Source: PALSA-505 sp963699015 (lineage in GTDB: Bacteria > Actinomycetota > Actinomycetes > Streptosporangiales > Streptosporangiaceae). Taken from it: DNA of 64,000 nt. The position numbers and the translations under genes are program-made. Location: contig CAVOSX010000006.1 of assembly GCA_963699015.1 (NCBI GenBank), positions 248,001 through 312,000 on the forward strand, in the 5' to 3' direction. Shown here piece after piece: positions 8,115 through 16,201 of this stretch (position 1 is its first letter; the number at the start of each line of letters is the position of its first letter). The notes beneath the pieces are model-generated. The model saw only the letters and a program-made list of their open reading frames with translations, had not been told where the DNA came from and ran no database searches.

Positions 8115-8333
8115 TCAGCAGTCGGTGCGGCGGACCTCGAGCAGTTCGAGGCCCAGCGCTTCGAGCTGGGCCAGCAACCCGTACAGCGCCGCCTGGTCGG
8201 CCAGCGGTCCGGTGAGCACGGTCTCCGTTCCGTGCATCTGGGCACGCAGATCGGGGAAGGCGCCGAGCAGTATGCCGTCTAGCAGTCCGCGGATGCGGAT
8301 CTCGTAGCAGACCGATTCCGACGTTTCGTCCAT
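8115..8333 (-). CDS. Small conserved protein, paralogue of 13442-13735
   Basis: 72 residues. I do not know a named family. It aligns along almost its whole length with the protein at 13442-13735: YEIRIRGLL versus YEFRVRGHL, AFPDLRAQ versus AFPALRAQ, LADQAALYGLLAQLEALGLE versus VADQAALHGVLAQIEALRLE, then LLEVRR versus LLELRR. The pattern (beta strand, helix, beta strand, long helix) suggests a small alpha/beta sandwich. Its presence twice in one island, each time next to LuxR/transport genes on opposite strands, supports it being a real gene. No catalytic residues are evident. Confidence 0.65.
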   Translation of the reverse strand: MDETSESVCYEIRIRGLLDGILLGAFPDLRAQMHGTETVLTGPLADQAALYGLLAQLEALGLELLEVRRTDC

Positions 8334-8569
8334 GACGTCAATGTCCGTTCCTAGTGGGTCGCCCCTGCCGGGAGCGGTACTTCATGGTTCCGCCCGGCTG
8401 GGTGAGCCCGGCATCGCGCGATTTTGATGATCCGCGACCGGCGGGATGCCTGCGGACCCATGCCCGGCGATGTATTGGTGACGAGCGGCCAATGGGCGAA
8501 CGACGGAACGGCTTATGCTCGGCTCAGGGGATGACCATGAGCCCTGGCACTGACACGATCAGATCAGCT

Positions 8570-9164
8570 GCGGCCGTAGCCGCCACGGCGCTCCTGGACC
8601 GGCTGCCCGCCACGGCCAGCCCACCCGTGCCTGCGGCCGGGGGCGGGGCCCGTATCTCCTGCTCGAGGCGACCGCGCGACGAGCTCGGCGACCCCGCCGC
8701 CGAGCTCGCCATAGAGCGCACGCTGGACCTGGCCGGGCCTGACCTCCTCCTTTTCCCGTTCCTCACCCACCTGTCCCGGCGCTGCCCGAGCGCCACGTCC
8801 GGGACTGCGCCAAGCACACGGGCCTGGTCGCTGAGATCCTCAGCCTGCTTCCAGAGGGGCATCGATGGCCCGGGGGAATGGCATCGCCAGGTGCGCGGCG
8901 GGATCTCAGCGGGTCGTCCCCGCAGCTAACCGTGCCGTCCCCCCGGCTGGCCGAGCCGCTGAGCCAGGGCGAGGCTCGGGTGCTGCGTTATCTGCCGACC
9001 AACTTGTCCGCGCCGGAGATCGCCCGCGAGCTGTCCATGTCGGTGCACACGGTCCGCACGCACATTCGCCACGTGTGCGGCAGGCTGGGCGCGCACGGTC
9101 GCACGGAGGCCGCTGCGCGGGCCCGGCCCTCGGCCTGCTCGCACCGTCCCCCCAGATGTCCTGA
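8570..9164 (+). pseudogene. C-terminal remnant of a MalT-type LuxR regulator
   Basis: Pieces of one gene lie in changing frames: YLLLEATA (about 8653), then DELGDPAAELAIERTLDLAG (8678 on), then KHTGLVAEILSLLPE and the whole HTH LSQGEARVLRYLPTNLSA...LSMSVHTVRTHIRH (8782-9110), then ALGLLAPSPQMS and a TGA at 9164. These parts follow the order of the C-terminus of the intact regulator at 9642-12377, whose HTH differs by only a few residues. At least three frameshifts separate them, and the ATPase half is absent. It is a dead, truncated paralogue lying just upstream of the intact gene and on the same strand. Confidence 0.75.
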
Positions 9165-9209
9165 GGTTCTGCGTGATCATCGTCCCTATCCTGTCGCTGG
9201 CCTGGGCAT

Positions 9210-9416
9210 TCAGGCGGCCATTGCCACCAGATCGGCCTGACCAGGGCAGTCAGGGGTGACGGCGCGGCCATCCGGAAACAGTTCGCCTCCGTCGTCGAAC
9301 ACGATGACACGGTTGCACAGCAGACTCCAGCCCTGCCCGGGCTGATCGGCCACGATCTGTGCGGCCAGGTGATCCGGTGCCGTCCATTCCGGGCACCGAG
9401 GCTGGTGCTGACACAT
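9210..9416 (-). CDS. DUF5999 family small protein
   Basis: 68 residues, matching the actinobacterial DUF5999 pattern: MCQHQPRCPEWTAPDHLAA at the start, then QGWSLLCNRVIVFDDGGELF and PDG. The family is about this length, with conserved Cys-x-His near the N-terminus and a conserved Cys in WSLLCN; its function is unknown. It is divergent from the large LuxR gene (225 bp between start codons), so the two could share control sequences in 9417-9641. Confidence 0.75.
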   Translation of the reverse strand: MCQHQPRCPEWTAPDHLAAQIVADQPGQGWSLLCNRVIVFDDGGELFPDGRAVTPDCPGQADLVAMAA

Positions 9417-9462
9417 CTTCCCCTCCGCTGTAGAGCGGCTTGTTGATGGCCAAGTCTCGCGT

Positions 9463-9535
9463 CCGGCTGGGTGAGCCGTCCTCGCGCAATCGAGACGATT
9501 TCTGCCTGGGAGCCTCGGACCCGGCTGAGTGAGCC
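9463..9535. promoter_or_regulatory. Direct repeats upstream of the LuxR/MalT regulator
   Basis: CCGGCTGGGTGAGCC at 9463-9477 and CCGGCTGAGTGAGCC at 9521-9535, both followed by GTC. A third exact copy is at 8394-8408, upstream of the LuxR pseudogene. Sharing between the upstream regions of two related regulators suggests an operator or promoter element; this is inference only. Confidence 0.4.
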
Positions 9536-9641
9536 GTCGTCACCGATCGGGATGCCCGACTCGCATGGCCGCGAAAGTGACACCGGACGTGAATAGATAG
9601 CGGACTCGATTCGCCGGCTGACGTCGTGCGATGATCTGGCC

Positions 9642-12377
9642 GTGGACCGTGCCCCGGGACCGAATGACGTGGCCGGGCGCGCCGCCCGCCCCGGCCCGGG
9701 CGGAGTCGTGCCTCGTCCTGGGCTGTTCGAGCGGCTCGGGGCGTCGGCCCGGGTCACTGTGCTGTCGGCACCGCCCGGGAGCGGAAAAACGGTGCTAGTG
9801 CGGTCATGGATCGGCCAGCGGGGGCTGGCGGACCGCGCCGCGTGGGTTCCGGTGGGGCGCGGTGAGCAGGATCCGCAGCGGTTCTGGCTGTCGGTGGTCG
9901 GCGCGCTGCGCGGTACGTCGGCCGGGTCAGGGCTGGTGCGGGGCCTGACGGCGGCGCCGGACCTGGACGGCTGGGCGGTCGTGGAGCGGCTGCTGAAGGA
10001 CCTGACCCCGCTGGCGGACCGGCTCTGGCTGGTGATCGACGATGTGCACGAGCTGCGCTCAGCCGAAGCGCTGGCCCAGCTCGAGTTGCTGGTGATGCGC
10101 GCCCCGCCGGAGCTGCGGTTCGTGCTTGCCACCCGGCATGACCTGCGGCTGGGGCTGCACCGGCTGCGGCTGGAGGGGGAGCTGACCGAGATCCGCACGG
10201 CCGATCTGCGGTTCACTCAGGCCGAGGCACGGGAAATGCTGGCGGCAGCCGGTGTGGCGCTGCCCGAGCCCGTGCTAGCGATGTTGCACGAGCGGGCCGA
10301 GGGCTGGGCGGCGGGGTTGCGACTGGCGGTGCTGTCACTGGCCGGGCATGAAGATCCGGAGCGGTTCGCGGCGGAGTTCTCCGGCAGCGAGCGCACGGTG
10401 GCCGACTACCTGCTGGCCGAGGTGATGGAGCGGCAGCCCGATGAGGTGCGGCGGCTGCTCCTGCGGACCTCGGTGCTGGAGCGAGTGTCCGGCCCGCTGG
10501 CCGATGCGCTGACCGGAGGCTCGGGGGGCGAACGGATGTTGGCGGAGCTGGAGGAGGCAAACGCGTTCGTGGTATCGCTGGACGCGGAGCGGTCCTGGTT
10601 CCGCTACCATCACCTGTTCGCCGACCTGCTGCAGCTGGCGTTGCGGCGCACCGCGCCGGACGAGATCACCGCGCTGCACGAGGCAGCTGCCGGGTGGTTC
10701 GCGGAGCACGGGTTCCCGGTGGAGGCGATCGGTCACGCGCAGGCGGCGCAGGACTGGGGGCTGGCCGCCCGGTTGCTCGCCGATAACTGGCCCGGCCTGC
10801 AGCTGGGCGGGCAGGCCGCCACCGTGCACGTAATCCTGGCCGGGTTCCCCGCCGAGGCCACAGCGGCGGACGCCGAACTGGCCACGGTGGCTGCGGCGGA
10901 TGAGCTGGCGCAGGGGTCGCTGGAGGAGGCGGAGCACCTTCTTGGGTTAGCGGCGCGGCGATTCGAAGAGCCGGCGTCGGTTCCGGCCGGGCGACGCGGG
11001 CAGGCGCACCTGCTTCTCGGGGTGGTCCGGCTGCTGCTGGCCCGGCAGCGCGGGAATCTCCCGGCGGTCGCTGAGGAGGCGCGGCAGCTGCAGGCCCTGA
11101 CTGAGGCCCCGGACGCGGTGCCGGCCGGCCTGGGCGAGGAGCTGCGCGCGCTGGCGCTGATAAACCTCGGTATCACCGAGTACTGGGGTGGCCGTCTCGC
11201 GGAGGCGGAACCGCACCTGGAACAGGGCATCACGCTGGCGCGGAAGATCGGTCGGCCGTACCTGGAGTTTCTCGGCCTGGCCCACCGCACGTCCATCGCC
11301 ACCGTGCGGTCATCGCCCTACGCGCTGGCGGAAGAGCGCGCGAGGCAGACGATCGAACTGGCCCGGCGGCACGGCTGGACCGACGAGCCTGCCGTGGGCA
11401 TCGCCTACATAACGCTCGCCGCCGGGCTGATCTGGCGACAGCAGCTTGACGAGGCGGCGGAGTGGGTGCGGCGCGCTGAGCGCACCCTCCGGGCGGAAGC
11501 CGACCCCATCCCGGCAGTCGCCATCCGCTATATCCGCGCGCTGCTGGAGCTGGCGGGCGGCCGCGACCAGGAGGTGCTGGCCACCTTCGAGGCTGCTCAG
11601 CGGCTGGCCAGGCTGCTTGACGCGCCGGACTGGCCGCTGATGCGGGCCCGCGCGTTGCGGCTGCACGCCCTGGTGCGGCTGGGCGAGCTTGGGCGGGCCG
11701 AGCAGGACATCGCGGAAATCGGCGAAGGCGCCAGCGGCGAGATACGGATGGCCCTGGCCGCGCTGCGGATCGCCCAGGATGACCCGCACGCGGCCACCGT
11801 CGCGCTCGCGCCGGTCCTGTCCGGCGCCGTGCCCGTCGCCCCGGCGACCTGGCTGTCGCTCGCCTGCCTGCTGGAGGCGATCGCCCGGGACGCACTCGGT
11901 CATCCGGCCGCTGCCCGGGACGCCATGCGGCGCGCGCTCGATGCGGCCACGCCCGATGGCGTGCTGGCGACCTTCCTTTTCCATCCCCCGGCCCGGGAGC
12001 TGTTCGATCGCTATGCCCCGGACCGGGGTGACCAGGCCGCCCTGGTGGCCGAGATCCGTAATCTGCTCCCCGCAGAACCACCCGAAGGACCACCCGCAGA
12101 ACCAAAGCAAGGGGCGCCTGAGGGCTCGCCCCGGCCAGCAGACTCCTTCCGCCTGGTAGATCCGCTGAGCAAGACCGAGATCCGGGTGCTGGGTTACCTG
12201 CCGACCAACTTGTCCGCGCCGGAGATCGCCCGCGAGCTGTCCATGTCGGTGCACACGGTCCGGACGCATGTACGCCACCTCTTCGCCAAGCTCGGCGCGC
12301 ACAGTCGCACCGAGGCGGTCGAGCGCGCCCGCGGCCTCGGCCTGCTCGCGCCATCCCCATCCCGCCGCGCGTCCTGA
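9642..12377 (+). CDS. MalT-type LuxR-family transcriptional regulator (ATPase-TPR-HTH)
   Basis: A 911-residue signal-transducing ATPase regulator. Seen: Walker A APPGSGKTVLV (residues about 46-56), Walker B LWLVIDDVHEL (about 128-138), the ADLRFTQAEAREML and AEGWAAGLRLA blocks of the MalT NTPase arm, the FRYHHLFADLLQL motif (about 320), a helical TPR-like region (about 400-780), and a C-terminal LuxR HTH (LSKTEIRVLGYLPTNLSAPE, SMSVHTVRTHVRH, about 845-905). GTG start at 9642, 6 nt after GATGAT, so probably leaderless. The inducer is unknown. The gene is intact while its relatives nearby at 7022 and 8570 are broken. Confidence 0.9.
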   Translation: MDRAPGPNDVAGRAARPGPGGVVPRPGLFERLGASARVTVLSAPPGSGKTVLVRSWIGQRGLADRAAWVPVGRGEQDPQRFWLSVVGALRGTSAGSGLVRGLTAAPDLDGWAVVERLLKDLTPLADRLWLVIDDVHELRSAEALAQLELLVMRAPPELRFVLATRHDLRLGLHRLRLEGELTEIRTADLRFTQAEAREMLAAAGVALPEPVLAMLHERAEGWAAGLRLAVLSLAGHEDPERFAAEFSGSERTVADYLLAEVMERQPDEVRRLLLRTSVLERVSGPLADALTGGSGGERMLAELEEANAFVVSLDAERSWFRYHHLFADLLQLALRRTAPDEITALHEAAAGWFAEHGFPVEAIGHAQAAQDWGLAARLLADNWPGLQLGGQAATVHVILAGFPAEATAADAELATVAAADELAQGSLEEAEHLLGLAARRFEEPASVPAGRRGQAHLLLGVVRLLLARQRGNLPAVAEEARQLQALTEAPDAVPAGLGEELRALALINLGITEYWGGRLAEAEPHLEQGITLARKIGRPYLEFLGLAHRTSIATVRSSPYALAEERARQTIELARRHGWTDEPAVGIAYITLAAGLIWRQQLDEAAEWVRRAERTLRAEADPIPAVAIRYIRALLELAGGRDQEVLATFEAAQRLARLLDAPDWPLMRARALRLHALVRLGELGRAEQDIAEIGEGASGEIRMALAALRIAQDDPHAATVALAPVLSGAVPVAPATWLSLACLLEAIARDALGHPAAARDAMRRALDAATPDGVLATFLFHPPARELFDRYAPDRGDQAALVAEIRNLLPAEPPEGPPAEPKQGAPEGSPRPADSFRLVDPLSKTEIRVLGYLPTNLSAPEIARELSMSVHTVRTHVRHLFAKLGAHSRTEAVERARGLGLLAPSPSRRAS

Positions 12378-12535
12378 GGTTTACCGGACCACGGCAGCTT
12401 CGCCGGCACCGAGCGGATTACCACGATGCGGTCGTCGGCCGCGGTAACGCAAGCCAGCCCGGCGCCCAGTCGGCGGCTATGGCGCCATAGCCGACAGATG
12501 TTGGCCAGCACGCGCGGCCGTCACATCTCCTGGAC

Positions 12536-13291
12536 ATGACAAGCGCCTCGGACTTCCCAGATGACATGGTGCGCTTAAGGCAAAGCGAAAGGAATGCCTT
12601 TCATGTTCAAGTCAACGTCGACCTCTTGATCCTGCTCGGCATTCTCGCCGTCATCGTCGGGGTCATCGCTATCGCCTGGCCGGGCGTCACGATTCTCGCG
12701 CTGGTCATCCTGTTCGCGATCTACGCGTTCATGGCCGCCGGGCTGCAGGGCGCGAGGGCCTTCAGCAGCCGGCGCGCCGGACCGGTCGTCGGTCACCTGC
12801 TGCTCGGGCTGATTGACCTGGCGGCCGGGGTAGTCGCCCTGGTCTGGCCTGAGCCCACCGCGTTCGTCCTGGTCATTGTCGTGGCGGCCTGGGCGCTCGT
12901 CAGCGGCATCGCGGAGGTTTTCGCCGGGTTCGGCAGCGGGGAGACCGCAGGCACGCGCACGATGTTCATCGTCGCCGGGCTGGTGTCCGTCGCCTTCGGC
13001 GTCGTGTTCCTCCTGCTGGCGGTCGGAGCCGTCACCCAGATCCTGCTATTTAGGTTCAACGGCCGCCGGGTCGCGCTAGCTGGCCTGGGTCTGCTCCTGG
13101 CCGCGCTGGTCGTGATCGTCGCCGCCCTGTCCCAGGCCGCGATGGCCCTGTTCCTTGCGGGGACGATTGTGGGAGGGTGGCGGTGGGTGCCGTCTTCCTG
13201 GGCAGCCTGGCCACGGCCAACCGCCTGGCCCCGCCCGGGCGGCGCGGCCAGGCCATATCCAGCTTCTTCGTCGCGTGCTACGCCGGCCTGA
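12536..13291 (+). CDS. HdeD/DUF308 membrane protein fused to an MFS fragment
   Basis: Residues about 27-162 are an HdeD-like (DUF308) membrane protein with paired helices and the characteristic repeats: GVIAIAWPGVTILALVILFA, GVVALVWPEPTAFVLVIVVA, SGIAEVFAGF. After about residue 163 the similarity changes to the C-terminal half of a major-facilitator transporter (QILLFRFNGRRVALAGLGLL), so the last HdeD helix pair is missing. After about residue 212 the frame becomes a meaningless Trp/Pro/Arg-rich tail because of a frameshift. HdeD proteins are linked to acid resistance in enteric bacteria; the actinobacterial ones are poorly known. Start at 12536 or, less likely, 12566; no clear ribosome site. 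Confidence 0.65.
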   Translation: MTSASDFPDDMVRLRQSERNAFHVQVNVDLLILLGILAVIVGVIAIAWPGVTILALVILFAIYAFMAAGLQGARAFSSRRAGPVVGHLLLGLIDLAAGVVALVWPEPTAFVLVIVVAAWALVSGIAEVFAGFGSGETAGTRTMFIVAGLVSVAFGVVFLLLAVGAVTQILLFRFNGRRVALAGLGLLLAALVVIVAALSQAAMALFLAGTIVGGWRWVPSSWAAWPRPTAWPRPGGAARPYPASSSRATPA

Positions 13292-13437
13292 TCATCCCCG
13301 TGGTCGGCGTCGGGGTGGCCGCCGGGTTCATCGGGGACTTCCCGGCGGTGCTCGCGTTCTCGATCCTGCTCGCTGCCCTGTGCCTGTTCGCCCTGGCCAG
13401 CATCGCAGGACCCGCGCCCCGCGCAGGCCGCTGGTGA
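13036..13437 (+). pseudogene. C-terminal fragment of an MFS transporter
   Basis: From about 13036 to 13168 the MFS sequence is read in the HdeD frame (FRFNGRRVALAGLG, then SQAAMALFLAGTIVGG); it continues one frame over from about 13168 as VAVGAVFLGSLATANRLAPP, then RRGQAISSFFVACYAGLIIP and a final helix ending at a TGA at 13437. Together they give helices 9-12 of a transporter. One missing base near GGAGGGTGGCGG explains the frame change. The N-terminal eight helices are absent. Confidence 0.7.
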
Positions 13438-13441
13438 CCCA

Positions 13442-13735
13442 ATGACGGGCGGCCAGCGCGGCCTGCCGCAGCCCGCGAGCTACGAGTTCCGGGTCCGCGG
13501 CCACCTGGGCGCCACGATGCTGCGCGCGTTCCCCGCCCTGCGCGCTCAGACTCGGGGCCAGGACACGCTCTTGCGAGGTGCGGTCGCGGACCAGGCCGCG
13601 CTGCACGGCGTGCTGGCCCAGATCGAAGCGCTCAGGCTCGAGCTGCTCGAACTCCGCCGCTTGTCCCGCCATCCGAAGACCGGCCGAAGCACCCGGACGC
13701 GCGACCCCGGCTCACCCGGCCGGGCGCGCGGCTAA
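13442..13735 (+). CDS. Small conserved protein, paralogue of 8115-8333
   Basis: 97 residues. The core (residues about 13-72) aligns with the 72-residue protein at 8115-8333, sharing YEFRVRGHL, LRAFPALRAQ, DQAALHGVLAQIEAL and LELLELRR. The last 25 residues are Arg/Pro/Ser-rich and have no counterpart, perhaps because the original stop was lost. It starts 5 nt after the MFS fragment stop and precedes the VIT-family gene by 64 nt. Function unknown. Confidence 0.65.
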   Translation: MTGGQRGLPQPASYEFRVRGHLGATMLRAFPALRAQTRGQDTLLRGAVADQAALHGVLAQIEALRLELLELRRLSRHPKTGRSTRTRDPGSPGRARG

Positions 13736-13799
13736 CCGCCCCCGGGACGACGAAGAACTGGACACAGACGATGAGCGCACACGTGAAGCGAGGTATCCG

Positions 13800-14565
13800 G
13801 TGAACCACAACGCCGAGGGCCAGGCGACGCTGACCGGTCCGGGCCGCGCAGCGCGGGCCGCGGACGGCACCGGCACCGTCCAGCCGCACCATCGCGAACA
13901 GCACCGCAAGGTCAACTGGCTGCGTGACGTGATCCTGGGCGGCCAGGACGGCCTGGTCAACATCCTCGGCGTCATCGCCGGCGGCGGCTCGACCGCGGTC
14001 TTGCTGGCCGCGGGGTTCGCGGCCGCCATCACCGAATCGATCTCGATGGGCGCGGTCGGGTACACCTCAGCGATCTCCGAGCGCGACTACTACCAGGGCG
14101 AGAAAGCCCGGGAGGCGGCCGAGATCGACGCGACCCCCGGACGCCGAGCGGCAGGAGATCCGCGACATCTACGCCGCCAAGGGCTTCGCCGGGGACCTGC
14201 TCGACCGCGTCGTGGACACCATCACCGCCCACCGCGAGACCTGGCTGGCCACCATGATGGACGAGGAACTGCACCTGCAGCCGGTGCAAACCCCCGCCAT
14301 CATGCGCAGCTCGGTCGTGATCACCATCGCCACCCTCATCGGACACCTGATCCCGCTGCTGCCCTTCGCCTGGCTGCCCCGCACAACCGCCCTGATCACC
14401 GCGATCGGGCTCAGCGCCGGAGTGCTGTTCGGCGTCGGCATCTACTCATCGCTGACCCTGGCCGGGGACTGGCGCAAGAACGGGCTGAAGATGGTCGCCA
14501 TCGGGCTCGGCGCCGCCGCGGTCGGCTTCCTGATCGGCCGCCTGTTCCACACCACCGGGGCATGA
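13800..14565 (+). pseudogene. VIT1/CCC1-family transporter, frameshifted
   Basis: A VIT1/CCC1-family (iron/manganese vacuolar-type transporter) protein of about 255 residues split by one frameshift. The first part from GTG 13800 has VNWLRDVILGGQDGLVNILG, GVIAGG and AAITESISMGAVGYTSA, the family's hallmark first helices. After about 14138 (run ACCCCCGGAC, one base too many) the frame becomes nonsense, while the other frame reads DAERQEIRDIYAAKGFAG, VVDTITAHRETWLATMMDEE, then three membrane helices to a TGA at 14565. Removing one base restores a full-length protein, so a sequencing error is as likely as a true mutation. Such proteins export Fe2+ or Mn2+ from the cytosol. Confidence 0.8.
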
Positions 14566-14801
14566 GCCGCAGATCCCTGCATCTCCCCAGCAACTTGCCC
14601 CCGGCTGCAGGCGGCGCAGAGACGCCATAAAGCTCGCTATGCACGGCCACGATGGCTAAGCCTGCTCCGGAAGAACCGCCCATCAGGCGGTCCGTGGCGG
14701 TCTATGCTGCGCCCGCTCGGTGACCTGGCGAGGCGGCCTGGTGTGCTGACGAACGTTTCCGGCCGTCCGCCCGGCCGGTTCTCGTCAGCCAGGCGAAACG
14801 G

Positions 14802-15014
14802 TCACGGCGTGCCCGGGTTATCGCGCGGCGCCAGCGTCCGCCCGTTCTTGCGTTCCAGGCCCGCGGCCAGGCGCGACACAATCCCGCTGCCGGTAATCCC
14901 GCTGCCGGTAATCCCGCTGCCGGGCCCGCGGGTGGTACGAGCGAAACCGGACCGCGACCCGCTCATGCACCCGACCCAGCTCGCCCCCAACCAGATCCGC
15001 CAGCATGCACTCAA
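14802..15014 (-). pseudogene. IS701-like transposase N-terminal remnant
   Basis: Read on the minus strand, MLADLVGGELGRVHERVAVR, then in the next frame RLAAGLERKNGRTLA, recalls the start of IS701-type DDE transposases (typically ...RVEPR.R...Y..GLLA..ERKNGW.LAE). A 15-bp tandem expansion (14880-14923) lies between these blocks and encodes QRDYR repeats. No DDE domain or terminal repeats remain. Confidence 0.5.
14880..14923. repeat. 15-bp tandem repeat, about three units
   Basis: ATCCCGCTGCCGGTA repeats at 14881-14895, 14896-14910 and partly at 14911-14923. It is inside the transposase remnant and looks like slippage in a decaying gene. Confidence 0.9.
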
Positions 15015-15190
15015 TGATCCCGCGCGGATCCTGTCAGTGCCGGTGAAGTATTAAGCCTCAGCTGAGCCTCAGAGCTAAGCCTCAGCCTGTGTCGGCCAAC
15101 TTGTCGGCAACCTTCCGGTTTGCTTCGATCGCAGTTCAAGCGTCGGCTGCCACTCTCAGATCCATGGCATCGACGAAAAGAGCTCAGCAA

Positions 15191-15889
15191 ATGTTTTCCC
15201 GCAAACTCACCAGGTCCATTGTTGTCGGCGCCGCGGCCATCGCCGTCGCGGGCGGTTCCTACGGAATCGTCAGCGCAACCTCCAGCAACAGCCCAGCCAT
15301 TGCCAGCAGCGGCTCTACCGGCGGTCCCGGATTCGGCGGCGGATCCAACGCCCGGTCCGGGCAGGCCGCCGGGGGAGCATCCGGCACCGTCGCCAGCCTG
15401 TCCCCGCCGAATTTCACAATGACGACATCAGCGGGTCAGGAGGTGACCGTCGGCGAGGCGTCCTCCACGACGTACCAGAAGGGGACGAGCCCGACCTCGG
15501 CGAGTGCCATTACAACAGGCGAACGGGTCCTCGTACTCGGGACGACCAGCGGAACGACCATCACGGCCACGCAGGTCATCGTGCAACCGGCAGGCGGCGG
15601 ACCTGCGACTTCCCCGGCGGCAAAGGTGATCCCCTTCCAGCGCGGAGCACCGACCACGTCAAAGCAGGTCGGTCAGATCCCGGCAAGCTACAGCCAGGGG
15701 TCGGGAACGATCGTCAGCGGAACGGCAGCGAATAAGGCGACGGAAGCTGCGCTGGCCACCTACCCGGGGGGCATCGTCGACCGTGTGGTGAAGCTGAGCA
15801 ACGGCGAGTACGAAGTCCATAACATTGGCGTCAACTGGCCGCACCACGTCTTCGTCAACCAGGACTTCAAGGTCGTGGGAGCCGGGTAA
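15191..15889 (+). CDS. Secreted DUF5666/PepSY-like protein
   Basis: A 232-residue exported protein if started at ATG 15191, which gives a signal peptide (MFSRKLTRSIVVGAAAIAVA) with AAAAGAG about 10 nt upstream; the frame is open from 15089 and ATG 15164 is an alternative. A Gly/Ser-rich linker is followed by a small beta domain (GTVASLSPPNFTMTTSAGQE, then TTGERVLVLGTTSGTTITAT) of the DUF5666 type. The C-terminal 45 residues (ATEAALATYPGGIVDRVVKL, then NGEYEVHNIG) look like a PepSY domain, known as a protease-inhibitor or sensor module. Outside the cell; exact role unknown. It is one of the few intact genes in the island. Confidence 0.65.
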   Translation: MFSRKLTRSIVVGAAAIAVAGGSYGIVSATSSNSPAIASSGSTGGPGFGGGSNARSGQAAGGASGTVASLSPPNFTMTTSAGQEVTVGEASSTTYQKGTSPTSASAITTGERVLVLGTTSGTTITATQVIVQPAGGGPATSPAAKVIPFQRGAPTTSKQVGQIPASYSQGSGTIVSGTAANKATEAALATYPGGIVDRVVKLSNGEYEVHNIGVNWPHHVFVNQDFKVVGAG

Positions 15890-15953
15890 CCGCCGCGGTA
15901 GAGCCACCCTCTGACCATCATTTCCTGAACCGCTAGCGCGGCGGCCAAGGCCG

Positions 15954-16134
15954 CTGCGGCACTATTTCGCCTCGCTGCTCATCGCCTCAGGCTCCGATGT
16001 GAAGACCGTTCAGGCGCGGGTGCGGCACGCCTCGGCGAAGACCACGCTCGATTGCTACGGGCACTTGTGGCCGGACCGTGACGAGTCCACGAGGGCCGCC
16101 GTCGATGCGGTACTGGCGGCCAGGTTCAAGATCA
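15954..16134 (+). pseudogene. Tyrosine integrase C-terminal remnant
   Basis: The frame reads LRHYFASLLIASGSDVKTVQ, then RHASAKTTLDCYGHLWP and DESTRAAVDAVLAAR. These contain the second catalytic Arg region (xLRHxxAS), the conserved His/Arg stretch (RHASAKTT) and the nucleophile Tyr (CYGH) of phage-type tyrosine recombinases. Everything before the LRH motif, including the first catalytic Arg, is gone, and the frame runs on without a natural stop into the glnA 3' end. It lies 70 bp from the right 25-bp repeat, as an integrase would next to its attachment site. Confidence 0.8.
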
Positions 16135-16201
16135 TGCGGGCTCTATGCGGGCACAGAACAGTTCGCGTTGATATCCGGGCAGGTCAGCAGCGGTCCGCAG
16201 G

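Noticed and set aside
8906..10216. A 436-codon minus-strand frame across the LuxR region
   Set aside because: Ser/Arg-rich shadow that crosses the gap between three plus- and minus-strand genes; no domain.
12378..12511. Minus-strand reading ACVTAADDRIVVIRSVP as a possible small gene
   Set aside because: No stop before it enters the antisense of the LuxR gene, no clear start signal and no family match; left out.
14880..14923. Short tandem repeat as a possible CRISPR array
   Set aside because: Units are directly adjacent with no spacers and lie within a transposase remnant.
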